In this document: piece after piece, positions 8,038 to 16,795 of the stretch | Layout of the letters: each line of letters opens with the position of its first letter | Position numbering within the stretch: the first letter of the stretch is position 1 | Assembly: GCF_019468465.1 (NCBI RefSeq) | Contig: NZ_CP080519.1 | Coordinates: 2,433,001 to 2,497,000 of the forward strand | DNA length: 64,000 nt | Direction: 5' to 3' | Origin: Amycolatopsis sp. DSM 110486 | Lineage (GTDB): Bacteria > Actinomycetota > Actinomycetes > Mycobacteriales > Pseudonocardiaceae | Notes under the pieces: generated by a model | What the model saw: only the letters and a program-made list of their open reading frames with translations | What the model was told of the DNA's origin: nothing | Databases searched by the model: none | Translations under genes and position numbers: made by a program

Positions 8038-9105
8038 TCACGCCATCGGAGTGAGCACCGTTCGTGAGAAGGCGCCGCCCGAAGCGGCGGAGTGCGCGAC
8101 AGCCTTGTCGACCTCGGCCAATCCGAACCGCGTCACCCGCTCCGGTGCCAGGTCGAGCGCACCCGACGCGACAAGGCGGATGATCCCGACGTTGGCCGCG
8201 CGCGGGTACATCCATTGGCCCCGCACCGTCACCGAGTTCCGCATCAGCCACGGGTACGGCAGGGACAGATCCGCGCCACCGAGCATGCCGACACCGCCCA
8301 TCAGCACCACGCGGCCGTGTTCGCGCACGGTTATCGCGGCGGCGCGGGCGACGGACGCCGGGGCCCGCGGCGGGAGCAGGTCGAGCACGAGGTCGACGGG
8401 ACCGTTCGCGCCCATCGCGGCACGGTCCGTGTCGGCGTCGCCGCAGAGCTCGACCGGCCGCACGCGCGTGCCGAACCGGTCGGCCAGCAGGTCGAGCACC
8501 GCCCGGTTGCGGCCCGGCGCCACGACGCGGCCGGCACCCATCGCCAGGGCCACGGCCACCGCGCAGCTGCCCAGATTGCCGGTCGCGCCGCTGACCAGCA
8601 CCGTCTCTCCGGCCGCGAGCCCGCCCGCGAGCAGGCCGCCATACGGGATCACGTGCACGCCCAGCGCCGCCCACCGCACGGGATCCACGTCGGCGGGCAG
8701 CGGATGGACGTTTTCAGTGGGCACGCGCATGAGCTCGGCGAACGCGCCGTCGTGGAAGTACCGCGACAGGCGCGCGCCGCCCTCTCCGCGGGAGCTCCAG
8801 CCCTGCAGCGTGATGTCGGGGGTGAGGGCATCGTCGCGGGCGCGAACGGTCGAATCGCACCACACGAGGTCACCCGGAGTCAGTTTGGTCGCGTCCGTCC
8901 CGACGCGTCGCACCCGCCCGATCCCCCCGATGCCGGGCACCACGGGCGGTTCGAGCGGATACCGCCGTTCACCGCTGAACACTTCGGCGGCGTACGGGGG
9001 CACGATCGTCGCGAGGACCTCGACGAGCACTTCGCCGTCCGGCGGATCGGGCACCTCGCCGACGACGAGCGGGGAACCGAAAGCGGTCAGGGTGGCTGCG
9101 CGCAC
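8038..9105 (-). CDS. Zinc-binding-dehydrogenase-family (MDR) oxidoreductase
   Basis: A 355-residue medium-chain dehydrogenase/reductase. The N-terminal GroES-like domain is present, and the Rossmann domain has V-S-G-A-T-G-N-L-G-S. The zinc ligands of classical alcohol dehydrogenases are not conserved at the expected places, so it is probably a quinone-oxidoreductase-like NAD(P)H enzyme. GTG 9105 is chosen because AAAGG stands 9 nt ahead of it; longer frames reach 9150. It ends 24 nt before the TetR gene and may be co-transcribed with it. The substrate is unknown. Confidence 0.85.
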   Translation of the reverse strand: MRAATLTAFGSPLVVGEVPDPPDGEVLVEVLATIVPPYAAEVFSGERRYPLEPPVVPGIGGIGRVRRVGTDATKLTPGDLVWCDSTVRARDDALTPDITLQGWSSRGEGGARLSRYFHDGAFAELMRVPTENVHPLPADVDPVRWAALGVHVIPYGGLLAGGLAAGETVLVSGATGNLGSCAVAVALAMGAGRVVAPGRNRAVLDLLADRFGTRVRPVELCGDADTDRAAMGANGPVDLVLDLLPPRAPASVARAAAITVREHGRVVLMGGVGMLGGADLSLPYPWLMRNSVTVRGQWMYPRAANVGIIRLVASGALDLAPERVTRFGLAEVDKAVAHSAASGGAFSRTVLTPMA

Positions 9106-9246
9106 GGGAAAGCCTTTCTGCTCAAGCACTTTCCCGAACGGTAGGACCACGCGAAGCCATGCCGGAAGCGAAGATCAGTCAACCCGGGTGTGCGTGATCC
9201 GCATGGTCCGGGCACGACACGAGCCGCCGGCGAAGACGCGGCGCGC

Positions 9247-10071
9247 TCAGGCGAACGCGGTGTTGCGTGCGTGGCCCTCCCAGGCCGTCAGATCGGCGCG
9301 CACCTGGTCGAGGTGGCCGCCGATGGCGTCGACGGCGTCCGCGCCGAGGGCCAAGCGCAGCGGGGTGTCCGGGGCGTCGAGCGCGGTGAGGATGGCGGCG
9401 GCGGCCTTGGCGGGGTCGCCGGCCTGCGTGCCGTCGGCGTCGACGACGAGGCGGCGCGTGGGGCCGACCGAATCGGCGTAGTCGTCGATCTCGCCGCTGC
9501 GGCTCGTGCTGCCCCACAGACCGGTGCGGAATGCGCCCGGCTCCACGATCAGCACCTTGATCCCCAGGCGGCCCACCTCGTCGGCGAGCCCCTCCGACAG
9601 CCCCTCCAACGCGAACTTCGTGCCGCTGTAGGCCGAGAAACCCGCGAACGACAGCTGCCCGCCCATGCTGCTCAGCTGCACGATCGCGCCGGAACGCCGC
9701 TCGCGCATGTGCGGCAGCGCGGCGCGCACGAGGGCCGCGGGGCCGAAGACGTGCACGTCGAACAGCGACCGCAGCTCCTCGTCGGTGGTCTCCTCGAACG
9801 CGCCGACGTGGCTGCGGCCGGCGTTGTTCACCAGCACGTCGAGCCGGCCGTGCCGAGCGATCACCGACGAGACAATGGCGTCGACCGCCGCGAGGTCCGT
9901 GACGTCGAGCGCCACCGCCTCCACCTGGTCCGGGTGCGCGGCGACGACGTCGGCCAGCGTTTCGGTGCGCCGCGCCGCCGCGACCACCACGTCGCCGGCC
10001 GCCACCGCGGCCTCGGTAAGCGCGCGGCCGAAGCCGCTGTTCGCGCCGGTGATCAGCCAAACCTTGTTCAT
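9247..10071 (-). CDS. Short-chain dehydrogenase/reductase
   Basis: A 274-residue SDR. Cofactor motif TGANSGFG begins at about residue 8, VLVNNAGRSHVG follows, then the catalytic Ser in QLSSMGG and the pair Y-S-G-T-K. The extended C-terminus resembles oxidoreductases annotated as SDR family of unknown substrate. ATG 10071 begins M-N-K-V-W-L-I-T-G-A, the normal family start. It is divergent from a LysR regulator, 80 nt apart, the classic arrangement in which the LysR protein controls the neighbouring enzyme gene. Confidence 0.9.
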   Translation of the reverse strand: MNKVWLITGANSGFGRALTEAAVAAGDVVVAAARRTETLADVVAAHPDQVEAVALDVTDLAAVDAIVSSVIARHGRLDVLVNNAGRSHVGAFEETTDEELRSLFDVHVFGPAALVRAALPHMRERRSGAIVQLSSMGGQLSFAGFSAYSGTKFALEGLSEGLADEVGRLGIKVLIVEPGAFRTGLWGSTSRSGEIDDYADSVGPTRRLVVDADGTQAGDPAKAAAAILTALDAPDTPLRLALGADAVDAIGGHLDQVRADLTAWEGHARNTAFA

Positions 10072-10104
10072 GTCCTGAGCCCCTTTCGCTTCCACCGACT
10101 CTGG

Positions 10105-10115
10105 GCGAAATTCGC
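10105..10115. promoter_or_regulatory. Palindrome in the SDR-LysR divergent promoter
   Basis: GCGAA-A-TTCGC is a perfect 11-bp dyad in the 80-nt gap between the divergent SDR and LysR genes. It is a candidate LysR binding site. It does not match T-N11-A exactly. Confidence 0.35.
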
Positions 10116-10151
10116 TCGCGGGTCCAAGACCTGCTGTGATAACCATTGGAT

Positions 10152-11057
10152 ATGGACGTGCACGGCCGCGATCTGCGGTACTTCGTCACGGCCGCCGAGG
10201 AGCTCCACTTCACGCGCGCGGCCGAGCGGCTCTACGTCTCCCAGCCCGCACTGAGCAAGCAGATCCGCATGCTCGAACGCCAGCTCGGGGCGCCATTGTT
10301 CGATCGCGACCGCCGCGAGGTCCGGTTGACGCCGGTGGGCGAGGCCTTGCTGCCGCACGCCCGCCGGGTGCTCGCGGAGTGGGACGCGGCGCACGACGCC
10401 GTCACGCAGGCGAAGGCCGAGCAACGCGGCACGCTCGTCGTCGGCATGAGCACGAGCCCCGGCCGCGGCGGCATGCTGCCCGCGATCCGGTCGAGGTTCA
10501 CCGACGAGCACCCGAACGCCCGGCTCACGCTCCGCCAGGTCGGCTGGCACGACTCCACGGCGGGGCTCGCCGACGGCTCGACCGACGTCGCGTTCGTGTG
10601 GCTCCCGGTGCCGGGCGCCGAACGCTACAGCTGGGTCGTGGTCGCCGAGGAACCTCGTCTGGTCGCGATGTCCGCCGCCCACCCGCTCGCCGGGCAGTCC
10701 ACAGTGGACTTCACCGACCTGCTCGACGAACCGTTCCTCGCCCTGCCCGCCGACGCCGGCCCGCTGCGCGACTACTGGCTCGCCCCGGAAGCCCGCGGCG
10801 GCCACGCCCCCGTGATCGGCGCCGAGATCAGCAGCGCGGACGAAACCTACGAGGCCCTCGTCGACGGCCGCGGCGTCTGCCTCATCGCCGCCGGCAACGC
10901 ACCCCTGCTCACCCGCGGCGACGTCGTCGCCCTCCCGGTGCGCGGCGTGTCCCCCAGCCGCCTCGCGCTGGCGTGGCGCAAGGACGACACCCGGCCGCTG
11001 GTCCACGGGTACGCGCGCGCCGCCCGGCTGGCCACCCAACGCGATCCGGAGCGGTGA
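10152..11057 (+). CDS. LysR-family transcriptional regulator
   Basis: A 301-residue regulator with the LysR winged HTH at residues about 4-62 (DLRYFVTAAEELHFTRAAE, then Y-V-S-Q-P-A-L-S-K-Q-I-R) followed by the periplasmic-binding-fold effector domain. The linker helix carries LFDRDRREVRLTPVGEALL. ATG 10152 is preferred; a TTG six nt earlier would only add two residues. It most plausibly regulates the divergent SDR gene and itself. The inducer is unknown. Confidence 0.92.
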   Translation: MDVHGRDLRYFVTAAEELHFTRAAERLYVSQPALSKQIRMLERQLGAPLFDRDRREVRLTPVGEALLPHARRVLAEWDAAHDAVTQAKAEQRGTLVVGMSTSPGRGGMLPAIRSRFTDEHPNARLTLRQVGWHDSTAGLADGSTDVAFVWLPVPGAERYSWVVVAEEPRLVAMSAAHPLAGQSTVDFTDLLDEPFLALPADAGPLRDYWLAPEARGGHAPVIGAEISSADETYEALVDGRGVCLIAAGNAPLLTRGDVVALPVRGVSPSRLALAWRKDDTRPLVHGYARAARLATQRDPER

Positions 11058-11090
11058 AACCCGGCCCGGTCGAACCAGCCCTCAAATAAA

Positions 11091-11119
11091 AGCGGACCAC
11101 CGAAAACCGGTGGTCCGCT
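11091..11119 (-). terminator. Rho-independent-type terminator after the desaturase gene
   Basis: A 12-bp perfect stem (AGCGGACCACCG / CGGTGGTCCGCT) with an AAAAC loop. Read on the minus strand it is followed by TTTATTTG, a weak U tract, and it lies 17 nt beyond the desaturase stop. It may also stop LysR transcription from the other side. Confidence 0.75.
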
Positions 11120-11135
11120 AAGAAAACAGAAAGAC

Positions 11136-12098
11136 TCAGCCCTCGGAAGCGATCCTCGCCAGCCGCTGCGGAGTCGGCCAGCGCACGTCGTGCACCCAGC
11201 CGAACTTCTCGAACATCCAGATCAGGCGGGCCGACATGTCGATCTGGCCGCGCTTCACGCCGTGGCGGGCCGAGGTCGGGTCGGCGTGGTGCAGGTTGTG
11301 CCAGGACTCACCGAAGGAGAAGATCGCCAGCGGCCAGAAGTTGGCCGAGCGGTCACGCGCCGCGAAGGGGCGTTCGCCGATCATGTGGCAGATGGAGTTC
11401 ACGGACCAGGTCACGTGGTGCAGCACGCAGATGCGCACGAGGCCGGCCCAGAAGAACGCGGTGAGCGCACCCCAGAACGACCACGAGATGAGGCCGCCCA
11501 GCAGCGCCGGCAGCGTCAGCGACAGGAGCGCCCAGAGCCAGAACAGGTCGTCGACCTTCCGGATGGCCGAGTCCTTCACCAGGTCGGGCGCGAAGCGGGC
11601 CTGGTTGCTCGTGTCACGCTCGAACAGCCAGCCCATGTGCGCGTGCCAGAAACCGCGGGCGATGGCGGCCGGCGAGGTGCCGAACATCCACGGCGAGTGC
11701 GGGTCGCCGTCGCGGTCGGAGAACGCGTGGTGACGACGGTGGTCGGCCACCCAGGTGATCACCGGGCCCTGCAAGGCGATGCTGCCGGCGATGGCCATCA
11801 CCACACGCAGCCACGGCTTGGCCTTGAACGACCCGTGCGTGAAGTACCGGTGGTACGCGACGGTGATGCCCAGGCCGCTGACGCCGTAGAACACCACGAA
11901 CAGCGCGACGTCGACCCAGGTCAGTCCCCAGCCCCACGCGAACGGGACGGCGACCAGCAGGGCCACCAGCGGCGCGAGCACGCCGAAGTACACGGACAGC
12001 TGCACGCCGATGCCGCGCTGACCTTCGATGATCGGCTTGGGGCCCTTCGGGGCCGGCGGCTCTCCAGCGGGCTGGGAACGGTCGAGGGTGGCCGTCAT
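11136..12098 (-). CDS. Membrane acyl-CoA/acyl-lipid desaturase (delta-9 type)
   Basis: A 320-residue integral-membrane di-iron desaturase that introduces a double bond into fatty acyl chains. The three histidine boxes are complete: H-R-Y-F-T-H, H-R-R-H-H and H-N-L-H-H. Paired hydrophobic segments lie before the first box and between the second and third boxes. No electron-transfer partner (ferredoxin or reductase) is adjacent. ATG 12098 is chosen; GTG 12107 is three codons upstream, and both share the AGGAAG ribosome site. A perfect palindrome lies 53 nt upstream, suggesting repressor control of membrane fluidity. Confidence 0.93.
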   Translation of the reverse strand: MTATLDRSQPAGEPPAPKGPKPIIEGQRGIGVQLSVYFGVLAPLVALLVAVPFAWGWGLTWVDVALFVVFYGVSGLGITVAYHRYFTHGSFKAKPWLRVVMAIAGSIALQGPVITWVADHRRHHAFSDRDGDPHSPWMFGTSPAAIARGFWHAHMGWLFERDTSNQARFAPDLVKDSAIRKVDDLFWLWALLSLTLPALLGGLISWSFWGALTAFFWAGLVRICVLHHVTWSVNSICHMIGERPFAARDRSANFWPLAIFSFGESWHNLHHADPTSARHGVKRGQIDMSARLIWMFEKFGWVHDVRWPTPQRLARIASEG

Positions 12099-12150
12099 AC
12101 AGTTCACTTCTTCCTACGAGCCCCTGCGAAGGGTGACCTAACCTACGATG

Positions 12151-12163
12151 CCGTAAGTTACGG
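12151..12163. promoter_or_regulatory. Palindromic operator candidate upstream of the desaturase
   Basis: CCGTAA-G-TTACGG is a perfect 13-bp dyad 53 nt ahead of the desaturase ATG, in an otherwise gene-free gap. It is suited to a TetR-type lipid regulator; no regulator gene is adjacent, so it may be acted on in trans. Confidence 0.45.
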
Positions 12164-12304
12164 TACAGGAGGTTTCGAGCCCTGGGGAGGCCCGAAATGT
12201 CTGTTCCGGTCCGGCGCGGTTCAACCCGTGAAGTACCCCGGGGGCGGGCGCTTCACCCTCCCGCCACCACTGTCGCCGATCATCGCTATCCTGACCAGGA
12301 TCGA

Positions 12305-12376
12305 TCCGCCGTAGTGTAATCGGCAGCACTTCAGATTTTGGTTCTGACAGTTCAGGTTCGAATCCTGGCGGCGGAG
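12305..12376 (+). tRNA. tRNA-Gln (anticodon TTG)
   Basis: A 72-nt cloverleaf. The acceptor stem is TCCGCCG/CGGCGGA with discriminator G. The anticodon loop TTTTGGT on a TCAGA/TCTGA stem reads TTG, decoding CAA (and CAG by wobble). The T arm is CAGG-TTCGAAT-CCTG. The 3' CCA is not encoded, as is usual in actinobacteria. It lies between the desaturase and the diguanylate cyclase gene. Confidence 0.96.
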
Positions 12377-12484
12377 CAGGCGTGTGACCAACCCGAGGCG
12401 AGACAGCGAAGCGATGGGGGTGTGGGGCGGCTGAGCGATGGAGCGATCGACCCCGGAACCGCCCGGCGTCCGACTCTCGTCGAG

Positions 12485-14179
12485 ATGTCCGACGCGTGGC
12501 TGGTCGGCCGCGCGCGTGAGCTGATCGCCGCCGTCCAGCGGCAGGAGTACGACAAGCAGCTCGAGATCGTCGAGATCATGGACGGGCTGCTCGAGGAAAC
12601 CCTGCGCCGCGGCGAACCGACTCTGGTCGCGCAGCTGCTGCGCGCGTCGGCGTTCGCCCGCCTGGTCACGCGCGGGCTGGCCGCCGAAGCGGAGCCGCGG
12701 CTCGACGAGATGCTCGCCCACACCCGCCGCCACGGCCTGTCACTGCTGCGCGCCGACGCGCACGCGTTGCGCGGGCGCCGGCTGGTGCTGGCCGCGCAGG
12801 AAGATGCCGCGCTCACTGAGATCGCCCGCGCGCTCGCGATCCTCGACGACTCCACGATCCCCGACCGCCAGGTCGGCGTGCGCAACTGGAACCGCATGCA
12901 GTCGATGGCGCTCATCGACTGCTGGATCGTGCTCAACCAGCTGGGCGTGTACGAGGCGGCCGAAGAGGTCATCAGCCGCGCCCACCAGGCGATCCGCGAG
13001 AGCGCGAGCCCCCACGAGATCACGCTGCAACTGATGAACCGCGTGAAAATGCTGGTGGGCTGGGGCCTGCGCCTGGAGCGCATCGAGCAGTACGACGAGG
13101 CGGCGGAGAAGTTCCGCACCGCCGCGTCGATGGCGGTGGCGGCCGAGGGTCCGTTCGCCGAATCGCTGTTCCCGCGCAAGGCCGGCGTCTCGGCCGTGGA
13201 CCAGGTGGGCGTGCTCGCTTCGGCGCTGGCGCTGCACAACCCGGCCGCGGAACACGTCGACCGCCTCAACCAGATGCGCCACGGCCACCACTTCCCGCAC
13301 GAGCAGGAGATCGTCGCCATCGCGCTCGCGCGTTGCCTCGACCGAGCCGGGCGCCGCGAAGAAGCGCTCGACGTGCTGCGCGAGACGCGCAAGGCGATGT
13401 CCGAGGACATCTCCCAGCCGTCGATGCGCCTCAACATCGCCCGCGAGCTCGCGCGGCTCGACACCACGCCGGACTACGCGTCGGGCGCCAGCAAGTCGCT
13501 GATCGACTACGCGACCACACTCGAGGCCGAGATGTGGACGCTGCGCGAGTCGCAGATCGCCACGCTCAACGCGCGCCGCGAACACGAACGGCTGTCGGCC
13601 GAACACGGTGCGATCACGCAGCAAGCGCTGCAGGACCCGCTCACCGGCCTGCCCAACCGCCGCGCGCTCGACGAACGCCTGCGCGCGCTGGCGTCGTCGG
13701 CCGACGCGCAGCCGCTCGCCGTCGGGCTCGTGGACCTCGACGGGTTCAAGGGCGTCAACGACAAGCAGTCGCACGCCGAGGGAGACAACGTGCTCCGCGT
13801 CGTCGCGAGCACGCTGCGTGACGCCCTGCGCGGCGACGACGTTGTCGCGCGCTACGGCGGGGACGAGTTCATCGTCCTGCTGCCGGGCGCGCCCGCGTCG
13901 GCCGCGAAGATGGCGCTGGGGCGCGCGGTGAAGTCGGTGGCGGAGCTGCCGCACCACCTTTCGCACGGCGTCACCCTGTCCATCGGGCTGGTGTCGCTGC
14001 GGCCGCAGGAGCGGGCCGAGCAGGTGCTCGCGCGCGCGGACGCGGCGATGTACGAAGCAAAACGCGGTGGGGGCAACCAGGTCACCTCCGCGAATTCGAT
14101 GGCGGGCGACGCCGGCGCGAGCTGGCCCGCGGAGAGCATCCCGGCCGACCCCTCGTGGGGCGCCGAGGAGCCCACGTAG
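12485..14179 (+). CDS. Diguanylate cyclase with N-terminal TPR-like region
   Basis: A 564-residue soluble protein that should make cyclic di-GMP from two GTP. The first 370 residues or so are helical and repeat-like (tetratricopeptide-type), with no membrane segment. A GGDEF domain follows: the active-site loop R-Y-G-G-D-E-F is intact at 458-462. The product-inhibition site RxxD (R449-G-D-D452) stands exactly five residues ahead of it. The tail after residue 525 is low complexity. No EAL or HD-GYP domain is present. Start ATG 12485 is likely; GTG 12422 is possible. It is followed by glmU 48 nt downstream. Confidence 0.92.
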   Translation: MSDAWLVGRARELIAAVQRQEYDKQLEIVEIMDGLLEETLRRGEPTLVAQLLRASAFARLVTRGLAAEAEPRLDEMLAHTRRHGLSLLRADAHALRGRRLVLAAQEDAALTEIARALAILDDSTIPDRQVGVRNWNRMQSMALIDCWIVLNQLGVYEAAEEVISRAHQAIRESASPHEITLQLMNRVKMLVGWGLRLERIEQYDEAAEKFRTAASMAVAAEGPFAESLFPRKAGVSAVDQVGVLASALALHNPAAEHVDRLNQMRHGHHFPHEQEIVAIALARCLDRAGRREEALDVLRETRKAMSEDISQPSMRLNIARELARLDTTPDYASGASKSLIDYATTLEAEMWTLRESQIATLNARREHERLSAEHGAITQQALQDPLTGLPNRRALDERLRALASSADAQPLAVGLVDLDGFKGVNDKQSHAEGDNVLRVVASTLRDALRGDDVVARYGGDEFIVLLPGAPASAAKMALGRAVKSVAELPHHLSHGVTLSIGLVSLRPQERAEQVLARADAAMYEAKRGGGNQVTSANSMAGDAGASWPAESIPADPSWGAEEPT

Positions 14180-14182
14180 GAT
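14177..14182 (+). promoter_or_regulatory. Possible -10 element for glmU-prs
   Basis: TAGGAT overlaps the stop codon of the diguanylate cyclase gene and lies 45 nt before the glmU start, consistent with a short leader carrying its own ribosome site. The -35 box is not clear. Confidence 0.3.
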
Positions 14183-14227
14183 CGTTGCCCGTCGGAACGA
14201 GCCGGTAAATCGTTGTTGGGAGTCTCG

Positions 14228-15721
14228 TTGAGCGGCCCGCTGAGCACGCTGATCCTCGCCGCGGGTGAGGGCACCCGCATGCGTTCGTCCACCCCGAAGG
14301 TGCTGCACCCGATCGCCGGGCGCCCCTTGGTGGAACACGCCGTCCGCGCCGCGGCCGGACTGAACCCCGAACACCTGGTGGTGGTGATCGGCCACGGCCG
14401 CGAAGCCGTCGGTGCCGAGCTGGCGCGCGTCGGCGAAGTGCTCGGCCGCGAGGTCACCACGGCCGTGCAGGCCGAGCAGAAAGGCACCGGCCACGCCGTG
14501 TCGTGCGCGCTGCACGAGCTGCCCGCCGGCCTCACCGGCACCGTGCTCGTGAGCTACGGCGACGTGCCGCTGCTCGACACCGAGACCCTCGCCGCGCTGC
14601 TGGCCGAGCACACCGGCTCGGGCAACGCGGTCACCGTGCTCACCGCCGTGGTCGAGAATCCGGCCGGCTACGGGCGGATCGTGCGCGACGACGCGGGCGT
14701 GGTCCAGTCGATCGTCGAGCACAAGGACGCGACGCCGGCGCAGCACGAGATCACGGAGATCAACTCGGGCGTCTACGCGTTCGACGCCGCGGTGCTCACC
14801 GACGGTCTCTCGCGGCTGTCGACGGACAACGCGCAGGGCGAGCTGTACCTCACCGACGTGCTGGGCATCGCCCACCACGACGGCAAGGGCGTCGGCGCGC
14901 TGGTGGTCGACGACCCGTGGGTCACCGAGGGCGTGAACGACCGCGTGCAGCTGGCGACGCTGGGCGCCGAGTACAACCGCCGGATCGTGCGCCGCTGGCA
15001 GCGCGAGGGCGTGACCGTGACCGACCCGAACACCACGTGGATCGAAGCGGACGTAACGCTCTCGCGCGATGTGCTGCTGGAGCCGAACACGCAGCTCAAG
15101 GGCACCACGTCGATCGGCGAAGGCTCCGTGGTCGGCCCGGACACGACGCTGACCTCGGTGACGGTCGGGGCCGGCGCGTCCGTGGTCCGCGTACACGCCG
15201 ACCAGTCCGAGCTGGGCGACGGCGTGAACGTCGGCCCCTACACCTACCTGCGGCCCGGCACCAAGCTGGGCGCGAAGGGCAAGCTGGGCGCGTTCGTGGA
15301 GACGAAGAACGCGCAGATCGGCACCGGCACGAAGGTGCCGCACCTCACTTACGTGGGCGACGCGACCGTCGGCGACCACAGCAACATCGGCTGCTCCAGC
15401 GTCTTCGTGAACTACGACGGCGTGAACAAGCACCAGACCGTCGTGGGCTCCCACGTGCGACTCGGTGCGGACAACACACTCGTGGCGCCGGTGCGGATCG
15501 GTGACGGCGCTTACAGTGGAGCGGGTGCGGTGATCCGGGAGGACGTGCCGCCTGGTGCACTTGCGCTCTCGGCGGGGCCCCAGCGCAACGTCGAGGGCTG
15601 GGCGGTCCGGCGCAGGCCGGGCACGCCCGCGGCGGAGGCGGCGGAAGCCGCGCTCGCCGCGAGTGAGGACACCGCCGTGTCCGTGTCGGAAGCAGGAAAC
15701 GACGGGGAGTCGCCAGCATGA
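14228..15721 (+). CDS. glmU: Bifunctional N-acetylglucosamine-1-phosphate uridyltransferase / glucosamine-1-phosphate acetyltransferase
   Basis: A 497-residue enzyme making UDP-GlcNAc for peptidoglycan. The N-terminal uridyltransferase domain opens [20 protein letters not shown] (the G-x-G-T-R-M and P-K-V-L signatures). The C-terminal half is a left-handed beta helix of hexapeptide repeats ending in the acetyltransferase active region (Y-V-G-D-A-T-V-G and N-Y-D-G-V-N-K). TTG 14228 is chosen because GGGAG stands 5 nt before it; TTGs at 14213 and 14216 are weaker. Its last codons overlap prs by ATGA, forming the conserved glmU-prs operon. An Ala/Glu-rich tail of about 35 residues ends the protein. 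Confidence 0.97.
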   Translation: MSGPLSTLILAAGEGTRMRSSTPKVLHPIAGRPLVEHAVRAAAGLNPEHLVVVIGHGREAVGAELARVGEVLGREVTTAVQAEQKGTGHAVSCALHELPAGLTGTVLVSYGDVPLLDTETLAALLAEHTGSGNAVTVLTAVVENPAGYGRIVRDDAGVVQSIVEHKDATPAQHEITEINSGVYAFDAAVLTDGLSRLSTDNAQGELYLTDVLGIAHHDGKGVGALVVDDPWVTEGVNDRVQLATLGAEYNRRIVRRWQREGVTVTDPNTTWIEADVTLSRDVLLEPNTQLKGTTSIGEGSVVGPDTTLTSVTVGAGASVVRVHADQSELGDGVNVGPYTYLRPGTKLGAKGKLGAFVETKNAQIGTGTKVPHLTYVGDATVGDHSNIGCSSVFVNYDGVNKHQTVVGSHVRLGADNTLVAPVRIGDGAYSGAGAVIREDVPPGALALSAGPQRNVEGWAVRRRPGTPAAEAAEAALAASEDTAVSVSEAGNDGESPA

Positions 15722-16698
15722 GTCCGAAGCAAGGTACGCCGAAGAAGAATCTGATGCTCTTCTCCGGCCGGGCGCACCAGGAGCTCGCGGAAGAGGTCGC
15801 CAAGCACCTCAACGTGACCATCACCCCGCAGACCGCGCACACGTTCGCCAACGGTGAGCTGTTCGTGCGGTTCGAGGAGTCGGTGCGCGGTACGGACGCC
15901 TTCGTGATCCAGGCGCACACCACGCCCATCAACGAGTACGTGATGGAGCAGCTGATCATGGTGGACGCGCTCAAGCGCGCCTCCGCCAAGCGGATCACCG
16001 TGGTCATGCCGTTCTACCCGTACGCGCGGCAGGACAAGAAGCACAAGGGCCGCGAGCCGATCTCGGCCCGGCTCATCGCCGACCTGTTCAAGACCGCGGG
16101 CGCCGACCGGATCATGACGGTCGACCTGCACACCGCCCAGATCCAGGGCTTCTTCGACGGCCCGGTCGACCACCTGATGGCGCAGTCCGTCCTCGCGGAC
16201 CACATCAAGGCGACTTACGGCGACGCCGACATCACGGTCGTTTCGCCCGACTCGGGCCGCGTGCGGCTGGCGGAGAAGTGGGCGCAGCAGCTGGGCGACC
16301 GGCCGATCGCGTTCATCCACAAGACGCGCGACCCGGACAAGCCGAACCAGGCCGTGGCCAACCGCGTGGTCGGCAAGGTGCAGGGCAAGCTCTGCGTGCT
16401 GATCGACGACATGATCGACACCGGTGGCACGATCGTGAAGGCCACGGAGGCTTTGATCGAGGAAGGTGCCGCCGACGTCGTCATCGCCACGACGCACGGG
16501 ATCTTGTCGGACCCCGCGACCGAGCGGCTTTCGCAGTGCAAGGCGCGCGAGGTCATCGTGACGAACTCCCTGCCGATCCCCGACGAGAAGCGGTTCCCGG
16601 GGCTGACGGTGCTGTCGATCGCGCCGATGCTGGCGGAGGCGATTCAGCAGGTGTTCGAGGATGGCTCGGTGACTTCGTTGTTCGACGGGGCTGCCTGA
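15718..16698 (+). CDS. prs: Ribose-phosphate pyrophosphokinase
   Basis: A 326-residue PRPP synthetase, which transfers pyrophosphate from ATP to ribose-5-phosphate. Visible marks are the flexible-loop segment [16 protein letters not shown], the PRPP-binding signature [13 protein letters not shown], and the metal-binding [11 protein letters not shown]. The length matches bacterial class I enzymes. It overlaps glmU by 4 nt, so translation is coupled. It is followed by a strong terminator hairpin. PRPP feeds nucleotide, histidine and tryptophan synthesis and, in actinobacteria, decaprenylphosphoryl-arabinose for the wall. Confidence 0.97.
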   Translation: MSPKQGTPKKNLMLFSGRAHQELAEEVAKHLNVTITPQTAHTFANGELFVRFEESVRGTDAFVIQAHTTPINEYVMEQLIMVDALKRASAKRITVVMPFYPYARQDKKHKGREPISARLIADLFKTAGADRIMTVDLHTAQIQGFFDGPVDHLMAQSVLADHIKATYGDADITVVSPDSGRVRLAEKWAQQLGDRPIAFIHKTRDPDKPNQAVANRVVGKVQGKLCVLIDDMIDTGGTIVKATEALIEEGAADVVIATTHGILSDPATERLSQCKAREVIVTNSLPIPDEKRFPGLTVLSIAPMLAEAIQQVFEDGSVTSLFDGAA

Positions 16699-16715
16699 CA
16701 GTTTTGGGTTTTCCT

Positions 16716-16753
16716 TTTCGCCGTCGGTGGATTTCGATCCGCCGGCGGCGAAA
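16716..16753 (+). terminator. Terminator of the glmU-prs operon
   Basis: A 17-bp stem with two G-T pairs and a TTCG loop, 18 nt after the prs stop. The stem begins TTTCGCCG and ends CGGCGAAA. There is no long U tract. Confidence 0.7.
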
Positions 16754-16781
16754 CTGTGTGTGCCGCGTGGCGTGGCGCGGC

Positions 16782-16787
16782 TAGGTT
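16782..16787 (+). promoter_or_regulatory. Putative -10 element, leaderless oxidoreductase mRNA
   Basis: TAGGTT lies 8 nt before ATG 16796, with no Shine-Dalgarno in between. Confidence 0.35.
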
Positions 16788-16795
16788 CGTGCGTC

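Noticed and set aside
12740..15454. A 904-codon open frame on the minus strand
   Set aside because: It is antisense to the diguanylate cyclase and glmU, is rich in Arg/His/Ala as expected for reverse frames of GC-rich genes, and has no domain.
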